The notes under the pieces are model-generated. The model worked only from the letters and a program-made list of their open reading frames with translations, was not told the origin of the DNA and ran no database searches. This document shows positions 56,332 through 64,000 of a DNA stretch of 64,000 nt, in pieces. Made by a program: the position numbers and the translations under genes. Numbering within the stretch: position 1 is the first letter of the stretch; each line of letters starts with the position of its first letter. This DNA comes from Agrobacterium sp. a22-2 (GTDB taxonomy: Bacteria > Pseudomonadota > Alphaproteobacteria > Rhizobiales > Rhizobiaceae), in contig NZ_JAAXMM010000002.1 of NCBI RefSeq assembly GCF_012276985.1, positions 62,001-126,000 on the forward strand. Direction: 5' to 3'.

Positions 56332-58749
56332 CTATCCGAGATAGGTGCGCGCGAGGACGTCGGAGAGCTTTTCGAGCTCCGCTTCGAGTTTCTGGTAGAT
56401 CTCCTCGCTCATGGTTTCGGGTGTCATGACGGCCAGTCCGGAATGCAGGCGCATGGCCTCGCGATAGAAGGTCGACATCTGGCCATTGACGAAGGCGTTC
56501 GGCAATTGCTCGACTTCGGTGCGAATCTCGTTCAGCTGGAACAAGATCGAGCGTGGGTTGAGCGGGTCGAGCGCCAGCAGGTCGGTAACCGTCAGGCGCG
56601 CGGTGTTGACGTTGTAACGCCGGCGGTGGGTCATGACGTTGTCGCCGATCTCCAACAGCATGTCGAGTGCGCCGTCAGGAGCGTCTTCGCCCGACATATG
56701 GCCGAGCAGCCGGGTCATGTGCAGGCCGCGTTCCAGAAAGCGACCGACCGTCAAGAAGCGCCATCCGGTAAAGCGGTACATGTTTTCGTGCACCAGACCG
56801 GCAAAGCCCGCCAGCTTGCGCAAGAGGATGGTCATGGCATGGGACGCATCGTCGCCCGGCTTGACGGTGTCGTGGAAGCGCCGTGCCGTCTTGGCCAGGT
56901 CGTTCAGCGCCAGCCAGCCATCGGGGGAAAAGCGATCGCGGATATTGCTGGCCGAATAGACCGCGCTGTCGATGCTGCGTAGCAGGCTTTCGGGCACGCC
57001 GCGGTCCATGTCCACGTCGGTCGCCGCGAGATATTCCGTGACATAAGCCAGCAAGGGCTGCTCAGGATCGGCGGTTTCGGCGAAACGCGCGTGCCAGGCG
57101 CGCAGGATGCGCAGGGCGCCTTCGGCCCGCTCGATGTAGCGGCCGAGCCAGAACAGGTTGTCGGCGGCGCGGCTCGGCAGGCTGCCCGGCATGTTGCGGG
57201 TGAAATTCTCTTCGGCCGGCAGCAGGGAGGTGCGTTCCACCGGCTTGTCGCTGACGATCCACACATCGGCGGCGCTGCCGCCCGATTGCATGGCGATGGC
57301 GGCAACATCGTCGCCGCTGCCGATGCGGGCAAAGCCGCCCGGCATGATCTGCCAGCCGTCGCGGGTGCGGGCCGCATAGACGCGCAGGCTCATCGGGCGC
57401 GGCGTCAGCTTGCCGTCGACGATGGCCGGCGTGGTGGACAGCGTCACTGCTTCCTGGCCGACCAGCTTGGCGCCGTCCGTTTCGAGCCATTCGGTGATCT
57501 TTTCGCGGGCGCTGCTGCGCAGCGTCGATCCGAGCACCGACTGGCCGTTATCGTCGAAAAACGGCAGGCGCGAAAAGGCCGGCCCGATCACCATGCGGCC
57601 GACATTGCGCGCCACATGCTCCCGTTCAGCCTTCTGGCCGCACCACCAGGTGGCGATGGAGGGAATGGCGAGGTCCTCGTTCAGCAAATGACGACAGATG
57701 GACGGCAGGAAGGCCGGCAGGGCGCGGGTCTCGAGAATGCCACTGCCCAGCGCATTGACGAAGGTGACCGAACCATTGCGCAGGGCCTGGACCATGCCGG
57801 GCGTACCGATATGGGAACTCTGGTTCAATTCCAGCGGATCGGCATAGGCGGCATCGAGCCTTCGCCACAGCACGCTGATCGGCTTCGGCCCGGCGACGGT
57901 GCGCACCATGACGCGGCCGTTGATGACGGCCAGATCCTCGCCCTCCAGAAGCATGATGCCGAGATAGCGGGCGATATAGGCGTGTTCGAAATAGGTCTCG
58001 TTGGCAGGACCCGGCGTCAGAACGGCGATGCGGTCCTCGTTGGTTTGCTTGTTGCCCTGCAGCGCATCGCGGAAGGCGCCGAAAAACGAGGCTAGCCGGT
58101 GTACATGAGTCTCGGCGTAAAGATCGGAAAAGGCGCGGGCGGTGGCAACGCGGTTTTCGAGCGCGAAGCCGGCGCCCGACGGCGCCTGGGTGCGGTCGGC
58201 CAGCACCCACCAGTTGCCGTCCGGGCCGCGGCCGATCTCGAACGAACAGAAATGCAGGTAATGACCGCCGGCCGGCTTGATGCCGACCAGTGGGCGCAGG
58301 AATTCCGGATTGGAGGCGACCAGCGCCGAGGGCAGAAACCCTTCCTCGACCAGGCTATTGCGATCATAGATATCGGCGACAATGGCCTCGAGCAGATTGG
58401 CGCGCTGCACCAGACCCTCCGCAAGGCCCTGCCATTCGGCATCCGAGATCAGCACCGGAATGTGGGAGAATGGCCAAGCGCGGTCGCTGCTGCTGCCGGC
58501 AGCGCCATAGGCGCGGTAGAAGACACCGGCATCGCGCAGATAGCGATCGGCCCGGGCAAAACGCTCATGCAGTTCGGCCGGCGTCATGCGATCGATCGCT
58601 GCGACGAAATTCTGCCAGACCGGCCGGATATTGCCGTCCGCATCAAGCATTTCGTCGGCAACGCCCGGCAGGGCCTTGTAGGTCTGACCCAGAGCCGCGC
58701 TCCTGTCCTGGGGTTTCTGGCTGCGTCCGGCAGCCGGTTGTTTCGCCAT
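56332..58749 (-). CDS. Circularly permuted ATP-grasp / alpha-E domain fusion protein
   Basis: 805 residues from MAKQPAAGRSQKP; upstream frame is antisense to nothing known but lacks homology. Residues ~60-510 form the circularly permuted ATP-grasp domain (DUF404/DUF407 type): LADRTQAPSGAGFALENRVA, ILTPGPANETYFEHAYIARY and GSVTFVNALGSGILETRALP. Residues ~520-805 form the alpha-E (DUF403) helical domain: SRAADNLFWLGRYIERAEGA and later HMTRLLGHMSGEDAPDG. In many bacteria these two are separate adjacent genes; here they are fused. ATP-grasp members ligate a carboxylate to an amine. Position between two transglutaminase genes, 4 bp gaps on both sides, shows a tight operon. Confidence 0.9.
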   Translation of the reverse strand: MAKQPAAGRSQKPQDRSAALGQTYKALPGVADEMLDADGNIRPVWQNFVAAIDRMTPAELHERFARADRYLRDAGVFYRAYGAAGSSSDRAWPFSHIPVLISDAEWQGLAEGLVQRANLLEAIVADIYDRNSLVEEGFLPSALVASNPEFLRPLVGIKPAGGHYLHFCSFEIGRGPDGNWWVLADRTQAPSGAGFALENRVATARAFSDLYAETHVHRLASFFGAFRDALQGNKQTNEDRIAVLTPGPANETYFEHAYIARYLGIMLLEGEDLAVINGRVMVRTVAGPKPISVLWRRLDAAYADPLELNQSSHIGTPGMVQALRNGSVTFVNALGSGILETRALPAFLPSICRHLLNEDLAIPSIATWWCGQKAEREHVARNVGRMVIGPAFSRLPFFDDNGQSVLGSTLRSSAREKITEWLETDGAKLVGQEAVTLSTTPAIVDGKLTPRPMSLRVYAARTRDGWQIMPGGFARIGSGDDVAAIAMQSGGSAADVWIVSDKPVERTSLLPAEENFTRNMPGSLPSRAADNLFWLGRYIERAEGALRILRAWHARFAETADPEQPLLAYVTEYLAATDVDMDRGVPESLLRSIDSAVYSASNIRDRFSPDGWLALNDLAKTARRFHDTVKPGDDASHAMTILLRKLAGFAGLVHENMYRFTGWRFLTVGRFLERGLHMTRLLGHMSGEDAPDGALDMLLEIGDNVMTHRRRYNVNTARLTVTDLLALDPLNPRSILFQLNEIRTEVEQLPNAFVNGQMSTFYREAMRLHSGLAVMTPETMSEEIYQKLEAELEKLSDVLARTYLG

Positions 58750-58753
58750 GTCG

Positions 58754-61700
58754 TCAGATGCCCTGGGGTCGCCGCAAGTCCAATGTGTGGGGGAATTCCG
58801 GCGAAACGGTCTCCGGCCACAGCGGATAGTGGCCCGCACTGTGCCCCCATGGTTCGAATCGCGCAAGCCGGCGGGCTTCCGCTTCGTTGCCATTCACAGG
58901 GAATGTATCATAATTGCGGCCGCCAGGGTGCGCGACGTGATAGACGCAGCCGCCGATCGAACGGCCCGACCATGTGTCGTAGACGTCGAAGGTGAGCGGC
59001 GTGTTGACCGGCAGGACCGGATGCAGGCCGGAGGCCGGCTGCCATGCCTTGTAGCGCACGCCGCCGACCGAGACGCCATTGGTGCCGGTCTTCGACAAAG
59101 GCACGCGCCGGCCGTTGCAGGCCACGGCGTAACGTTCCGGATTGCCGGTTTCGAGGCGGACCTGCATGCGCTCGACGGAGGAATCGACGAAACGCACCGT
59201 GCCGCCGATCGCACCCTGTTCGCCCATGACATGCCAGGGTTCGAGCGCCTGGCGCAGCTCCAGCTTGGCGCTGTCGTATTCGACCTCGCCATAGAAGGGG
59301 AAGCGGAATTCCAGCTGGGCTGCAAACCATTCCGGCTTGAAATCGAAACCGTGATCGCCAAGATCGGCCAGCACTTCGAGGAAATCCTGCCAGATGTAAT
59401 GGGGCAGCATGAAGCGGTCGTGCAGCGATGTGCCCCAGCGCACCAGGCCGCCGCCGATCGGGTTTTTCCAGAAGCGGGCGATCAGGGCGCGGATCATCAA
59501 TTGCTGGGCCAGCGACATGCGCGCATTCGGCGGCATTTCGAAGCCACGGAACTCGACGAGGCCGAGGCGGCCGGTCGGGCCATCCGGCGAGAACAGCTTG
59601 TCGATGCAGATCTCGGCGCGGTGGGTATTGCCGGTGACGTCGATCAGCAGGTTGCGCAGCAGCCTGTCGACCAGCCAGGGCAGGGGCGGCAATTGCCCCT
59701 GGCCCGGCATCGGGATCTGCGACAGGGCGATTTCCAGCTCGTAGAGGCTGTCGTGGCGGGCTTCGTCGATGCGCGGCGCCTGGCTGGTCGGGCCAATGAA
59801 CAGGCCGGAGAACAGGTAGGAGAGCGAGGGATGGCGCTGCCAGTGCAGGATCAGGCTTTTCAGCAGGTCGGGACGGCGCAGGAACGGGCTGTCGTTGGGA
59901 TTGGCGCCGCCGACCACGACATGGTTGCCGCCGCCGGTGCCGGTGTGGCGCCCGTCGATCATGAACTTGTCGGCGCCCAGCCGTGACTGGCGGGCTTCCT
60001 CATAGACGGCTTCGGTGGTGGTGACGCAATCCTCCCAGGTCGAGGCCGGGTGAATGTTGACCTCGATCACGCCCGGATCGGGCGCGACGCGGATGACATT
60101 GATGCGCTCGTCATGGGGCGGCGCGTAGCCTTCGATATGGATCGGCAGGCCGATGGCCGCTGCGGCATTCTCTGCCGCCGCCACCAGTTCCAGATAGTCC
60201 TCGATGCGTTCGACCGGCGGCATGAAGACGCAGAGGCGGCCGTCGCGCGGCTCGACCGACATGGCGGTGCGCACGGTGCCGGCGATTTCGCTCAACGTCT
60301 GTTCGATCCGCTCCTGCTGGCCGCCGTCATCGGCCTGAAATGAGGCCTCCGGCATGGTACGGCCGGCCGGCTTGATCTGCTCGGGCAGCGGCTTGCGCGG
60401 TTCCGATGGATCGGCCGGATGGATATAGGGAAACTGCGACGGCGGCACGTAGGGCAGGGTGCCGAGCGGCAGGCGATAGCCGACCGGGCTGTCGCCGGGC
60501 ACCAGGAAGATCTTGCCGCGGCGGGTGCGCCATTTCTCGCTGACCCAGCGCCGGCCGGATGCTTTGGCATTCCAGGCCTGCACTGGCAGGATATAGCCGG
60601 ACGGCGTGGTTAGGCCGCGCTCGAAGACGCGGGCGATGCGGTTGCGCTCCTCCGGGTCCTTGAGCTTGGAATTGGACGGATCGACATTTTCCGGCAGGCT
60701 GCCTTCCTTGATGATCCATTCGGCCGGGTCCTCATAGGCAGGCACCACCATGTCGCTGGAAACCGCCAGTTCTTCGGCAATCGCCGTCAGCAGCTTTTCG
60801 GCGTCTTCCGGCTTGGCGCCGGTCTTGGCACCTTCTTCGGCTATGAGGTCGGGATTCTGCCAGATCGGCAGGCCGTCGCGGCGCCAGTAGAGCGAGAAGG
60901 TCCAGCGCGGCAGGCTTTCACCGGGATACCATTTGCCCTGGCCGTAATGCAGGAAACCGCCGGGCGCGAAGCGTTCGCGCAGCTTGCGGATCAACTGGTC
61001 GGCCTTGTCGCGCTTGGTCGGGCCGACGGCATCGGTGTTCCACTCGCCGGACTGGAAATCGTCGATCGACACGAAGGTCGGCTCGCCGCCCATGGTCAAC
61101 CTGACATCGCCGGCCGCCAGTTCCTTGTCGACCTTTTTGCCCAGCGCGTTCAGCGCGTCCCAGGATTCTTCGGAAAACGGTTTTGTGATGCGCGGATGTT
61201 CGGCAACGCGCTTCACCGTCATCTCGAAATCGAATTCGGTCTTGGCATGGCCGAAATAGCCGCCGGAAATCGGCGCGGCATTGCGGTAATGCGGAGTGGC
61301 GGCCAGCGGAATATGGCTTTCGCCGGTCAGCAGGCCGGAGGTCGGGTCGAGGCCGACCCAGCCGGCGCCGGGCAGGTAGACCTCGCACCAGGCATGCAGG
61401 TCGGTAAAGTCGACCTCGGTGCCCGACGGGCCGTCGAGGGCCTTCAGGTCGGGCTTCAGCTGGATCAGGTAGCCGGAGACGAAGCGGGCGGCCAGCCCCA
61501 GATGGCGCAGGATCTGCACCAGCAGCCAACTGGTGTCGCGGCAGGAGCCCTTGGCCAGCGTCAGCGTGTCCTCCGGCGTCTGCACACCGGGTTCCAGGCG
61601 GATGACATAGCCGATTTCCTGCTGCAGGCGGGCGTTCAGCCCCACTACCATATCGACGGTCGTTTGGCCGGGCGTCTTGTCGACGGTTTCCATGAAGGCG

Positions 61701-62083
61701 GCCAGGGCTGCGCTATCGGGCTCCGGCTTCATGTAGATGGCCAGATCCTCGCGGATTTCGGCAGGATAGGAGAAAGGCCATTTGGTCGCCTCTTCCTCGA
61801 CGAAAAAGTCGAAGGGATTGTAGACCGTCATGTCGGCGACCAGATCGACCTCGATCTTGAACTCGGTCACCGGGTCGGGAAAAACGAATCGCGCCTGGTA
61901 GTTGCCGTAGGGGTCCTGCTGCAGGTTCACGAAGTGATTGGCTGGCGTCACCTTCAGCGAATGACTGAGCACCTTGGTGCGTGAATGGGCGGCGGGTTTC
62001 AGGCGAATGATCTGCGGACCGAGCCGTACGGGCGTGTCGTATTTATAGTGGGTGAGGTGATAGATACTTGCTTTGATCGACAT
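58754..62083 (-). CDS. Transglutaminase-like + DUF2126 (predicted amidoligase) protein
   Basis: 1109 residues, first gene of the operon. Residues 1-270 are a transglutaminase-like unit with intact triad Cys181 ([17 protein letters not shown]), His230 ([15 protein letters not shown]) and Asp246 ([14 protein letters not shown]). The rest is DUF2126: [57 protein letters not shown] and [23 protein letters not shown]2126 is a predicted amidoligase domain. The gene starts at an ATG at 62083; the next gene begins 4 bp after its stop. The likely role is peptide or amide synthesis with the neighbouring ATP-grasp protein; no substrate is known. Confidence 0.9.
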   Translation of the reverse strand: MSIKASIYHLTHYKYDTPVRLGPQIIRLKPAAHSRTKVLSHSLKVTPANHFVNLQQDPYGNYQARFVFPDPVTEFKIEVDLVADMTVYNPFDFFVEEEATKWPFSYPAEIREDLAIYMKPEPDSAALAAFMETVDKTPGQTTVDMVVGLNARLQQEIGYVIRLEPGVQTPEDTLTLAKGSCRDTSWLLVQILRHLGLAARFVSGYLIQLKPDLKALDGPSGTEVDFTDLHAWCEVYLPGAGWVGLDPTSGLLTGESHIPLAATPHYRNAAPISGGYFGHAKTEFDFEMTVKRVAEHPRITKPFSEESWDALNALGKKVDKELAAGDVRLTMGGEPTFVSIDDFQSGEWNTDAVGPTKRDKADQLIRKLRERFAPGGFLHYGQGKWYPGESLPRWTFSLYWRRDGLPIWQNPDLIAEEGAKTGAKPEDAEKLLTAIAEELAVSSDMVVPAYEDPAEWIIKEGSLPENVDPSNSKLKDPEERNRIARVFERGLTTPSGYILPVQAWNAKASGRRWVSEKWRTRRGKIFLVPGDSPVGYRLPLGTLPYVPPSQFPYIHPADPSEPRKPLPEQIKPAGRTMPEASFQADDGGQQERIEQTLSEIAGTVRTAMSVEPRDGRLCVFMPPVERIEDYLELVAAAENAAAAIGLPIHIEGYAPPHDERINVIRVAPDPGVIEVNIHPASTWEDCVTTTEAVYEEARQSRLGADKFMIDGRHTGTGGGNHVVVGGANPNDSPFLRRPDLLKSLILHWQRHPSLSYLFSGLFIGPTSQAPRIDEARHDSLYELEIALSQIPMPGQGQLPPLPWLVDRLLRNLLIDVTGNTHRAEICIDKLFSPDGPTGRLGLVEFRGFEMPPNARMSLAQQLMIRALIARFWKNPIGGGLVRWGTSLHDRFMLPHYIWQDFLEVLADLGDHGFDFKPEWFAAQLEFRFPFYGEVEYDSAKLELRQALEPWHVMGEQGAIGGTVRFVDSSVERMQVRLETGNPERYAVACNGRRVPLSKTGTNGVSVGGVRYKAWQPASGLHPVLPVNTPLTFDVYDTWSGRSIGGCVYHVAHPGGRNYDTFPVNGNEAEARRLARFEPWGHSAGHYPLWPETVSPEFPHTLDLRRPQGI

Positions 62084-62238
62084 GTCGCCCCTTGCCCGGT
62101 ATGCCCGAACTTTACGCTTTTGCAGTTATTGCCACGATCTTGTGCAATGCACGCCGATAAAGCAAGGACGATCTGACGATAAACAAACCGGCCGGCATGC
62201 CGTCGGCAAGGCCTGGCGACAGCGGGAGCCGGTCTTTC

Positions 62239-63387
62239 TCAGTCCAGCGTGCGGCGGAACCGTTTGACCGCAATGGCCATGGCGACCATGGTCAGCAGCA
62301 CCAGCATAGCCGTGTCGTAAGCCAGCACCTCGATTGAGGCGCCCTTGAGCATGATAGCGCGCACGATGCGGATATAATGGGTCAACGGCAGTGCCTCGCC
62401 GATCCCTCGGGCCCATGCCGGCATTCCGGCAAAGGGAAACATGAAACCGGACAACAGGATGTTCGGCAGGAAGAACATCATCGCCATCTGCACGGCCTGC
62501 AACTGGTTGGCGGCGATCGTCGAGAAGGTGTAGCCGATCGACAGGTTGGAGACGACGAACAGCGCCGTTATGGCCGCAAGCGCCGCCGGATTGCCGAGAA
62601 TAGGCACGCGAAAGACGAAATAGCCGGCGGCAATGATGATCATCGCCTGCAACAGGCCGATCATCACATAGGGTGCGATCTTGCCGAGCATGATCTCGAT
62701 CGGCTTGATCGGCATGGAGAGCAGGTTTTCCATGGTGCCGCGTTCCACCTCACGGGTCACGGACAAGGCCGTGAAGATCAGCAGCGTCATGGTGAGGATC
62801 GTCCCGAGCAGGCCGGGCACGATGTTGAGCGTCGAGGAGCCTGCCGGATTGTAGCGGCGGTGCTGGACGATGGTGAAGGGCGGCTTGCTCGCTTCTGCAA
62901 TCGTGATGTGGCGGTCGTGTTCGAGGGCGGTGGAAATGATGCCGGACAGGGCGCCGAGCGCCGAACTCGCGGCCACCGGATCGGTCGCATCGGCGGCGAC
63001 CAGCAGGGAAGGATTGTCGCCGCGTCGCACCGCACGCTCGAAGCCTGCCGGGATCTCGACGACGAAGAGCGCGCTGCCGGATTCCAGCATGCGATCCATG
63101 TCCTCGGCCCTTGTCAGCACGGCGCGGATGTCGAAGAAATCGGTGTTCTTGAGCGCTGCCAGGATCGAGCGGCCGATATCGCTGTTTTCCCGCATCAGGA
63201 CCGCCGTCGGCAGGTTGTGCGGGGTGGTGTTGATGGCAAAGCCGAACAGAAACAGCTGCATGACCGGGATCATCACCATGGTGGCAAGGGTGATGCGGTC
63301 GCGGGTCATCTGGATGAATTCCTTGACGGTCATCGCCCAGAACCGGCGCAGGAAACCATTGCCGTTATCGTTGCGGGCCGCCGTCAT
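62239..63387 (-). CDS. ABC-2 type transporter permease (YhhJ-like)
   Basis: 382 residues. The N-terminal helix MTVKEFIQMTRDRITLATMV precedes a large extracytoplasmic loop (about residues 55-190), then five helices: LGTILTMTLLIFTALSVTRE, ERGTMENLLSMPIKPIEIML, AIITALFVV-type, and FFLPNILLSGFMFPFAGMPA. This build is that of drug or membrane-fusion type exporters (YhhJ/YbhR). The ATG overlaps the stop of the ATPase gene (ATGA). It works with that ATPase; an HlyD-type membrane-fusion protein gene may lie upstream, outside the window. Confidence 0.9.
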   Translation of the reverse strand: MTAARNDNGNGFLRRFWAMTVKEFIQMTRDRITLATMVMIPVMQLFLFGFAINTTPHNLPTAVLMRENSDIGRSILAALKNTDFFDIRAVLTRAEDMDRMLESGSALFVVEIPAGFERAVRRGDNPSLLVAADATDPVAASSALGALSGIISTALEHDRHITIAEASKPPFTIVQHRRYNPAGSSTLNIVPGLLGTILTMTLLIFTALSVTREVERGTMENLLSMPIKPIEIMLGKIAPYVMIGLLQAMIIIAAGYFVFRVPILGNPAALAAITALFVVSNLSIGYTFSTIAANQLQAVQMAMMFFLPNILLSGFMFPFAGMPAWARGIGEALPLTHYIRIVRAIMLKGASIEVLAYDTAMLVLLTMVAMAIAVKRFRRTLD

Positions 63388-64000
63388 TGGAAATTATCCT
63401 TCGAGCGGTTCATCAGTTCGATGAACGTGTCTTCCAGCGTCGGCGCGCTTGGCGTCCACACGAGATCCTGCCGGCTGCGGAACGGGGCGATGGCGTCGAG
63501 CAGCAGGGCATCGTCGCGGCCGCAGACATGCAGGCTGGTGCCGAAGGGCGCGACCATATCGATGCCGCGACGCTTTTCCAGATCGGCCTGCAGCTTGTGC
63601 ACACCGGCACCAGATACGGTCCAGGTGTGCAGGCCCGTCGAGGCGATGACCTCCTCGACGGTGCCGCGCACCAGCAGCTTGCCATAGGCCATGTAGGCGA
63701 TTTCGTGGCAGCGCTCGGCTTCGTCCATGTAATGGGTGGAGACCAGCACCGAGAGACCGTCGGCGGCAAGGGCGTGGATCTCGCTCCAGAATTCCCGGCG
63801 CGCCTTGGGATCGACGCCGGCCGTCGGCTCATCCAGCAGCAGCAGGTCCGGCTCCGGCAGGATGCAGGCGCCCAGCGCCAGCCGCTGCTTCCAGCCGCCC
63901 GACAGATTGCCGGCAAGCTGGTTCTCCCGGCCGCCGAGGCCGAGCCTCTCGATGGCAGCCGTCGCTTTCTGCCGGGGTGCGGGAAGATTGTAGACGCGGG
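63384..64000 (-). CDS. ABC transporter ATP-binding protein (5' part outside window)
   Basis: The last ~205 residues are visible; the N-terminus with Walker A lies beyond position 64000. Signature motif NLSGGWKQRLALGACILPEP, Walker B LLLLDEPTAGVDPKARRE, and the H-loop LVSTHYMDEAERCHEIAYMA are intact. The C-terminal domain contains GTVEEVIASTGLHTW. It is the ATPase of the ABC-2 exporter with the permease gene that overlaps it by 4 bp. The Trp after the GG of the signature is seen in YhiH/YbhF-type exporters. Confidence 0.92.
   Translation of the reverse strand, partial: RVYNLPAPRQKATAAIERLGLGGRENQLAGNLSGGWKQRLALGACILPEPDLLLLDEPTAGVDPKARREFWSEIHALAADGLSVLVSTHYMDEAERCHEIAYMAYGKLLVRGTVEEVIASTGLHTWTVSGAGVHKLQADLEKRRGIDMVAPFGTSLHVCGRDDALLLDAIAPFRSRQDLVWTPSAPTLEDTFIELMNRSKDNFQ

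Overview
The window is GC-rich chromosomal DNA of an alphaproteobacterium, most likely a member of the Rhizobiaceae (Rhizobium/Agrobacterium-like). This rests on gene content and style: the glgP-glgB-glgC-glgA-pgm glycogen operon in the order known from Agrobacterium, a soxBDAG sarcosine oxidase operon, an aa3-type cytochrome oxidase subunit IV, a fold-type III ornithine decarboxylase with a long leader, an OmpW gene with an FnrN/FixK-type box, and many stand-alone AraC/LysR/LacI/TetR/MarR regulators. There is no sign of phage, plasmid genes, insertion sequences, CRISPR, rRNA or tRNA. Species assignment is an inference.

Layout. 0-10 kb: a truncated membrane-anchored AraC regulator, trhO, a WYL regulator with a VOC protein, a CYTH-CHAD pair, KDPG aldolase, a DUF533 protein, two small genes, a NicO/DUF1007 nickel-cobalt transport pair and a LysR regulator. 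10-16.5 kb: ornithine decarboxylase behind a 0.5 kb leader, an acetyltransferase, a histidine kinase with a single-domain response regulator, FNR-box-controlled ompW and a lone cheW. 16.5-23 kb: a WD40 protein coupled to a His-rich COG0523 (CobW-type) GTPase behind a possible Zur box, a creatininase-family protein, MarR, a LacI regulator with a 2-hydroxyacid dehydrogenase, and a PuuD-like amidohydrolase. 23-33.6 kb: a TakP-like TRAP transporter whose binding-protein gene converges on the two permease genes across two strong hairpin terminators, a PAS-GGDEF-EAL protein with a degenerate GGDEF site, a FeeM-like N-acyltransferase, cytochrome oxidase subunit IV, an alpha/beta hydrolase, a TPR lipoprotein and rpsU. 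33.8-41.3 kb: soxBDAG, a parD antitoxin whose parE partner carries an in-frame stop, a DUF2332 protein and a MaoC hydratase. 41.3-54 kb: glycogen metabolism, with glgX separated from the main operon by an autoregulated-looking tetR-SRPBCC pair and a 113-bp palindromic intergenic element. 54-64 kb: a TadG-like VWA protein, a three-gene transglutaminase / circularly permuted ATP-grasp-alpha-E / transglutaminase-DUF2126 operon, and the start of an ABC-2 exporter operon that runs off the window.

The best candidate for a poorly described system is the operon at 55450-62083. It combines two transglutaminase-fold proteins with two predicted amidoligase domains (circularly permuted ATP-grasp and DUF2126) and an alpha-E domain. 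This conserved cluster has been predicted to make or attach peptide tags, often beside an Anbu-type proteasome-like protease; no protease gene is present here. The other strong signals are regulatory: a perfect 18-bp inverted repeat directly after a TTGACA box before tetR, a perfect FNR box before ompW, a Zur-like box before the COG0523 gene, and the structured leader of the ornithine decarboxylase gene.
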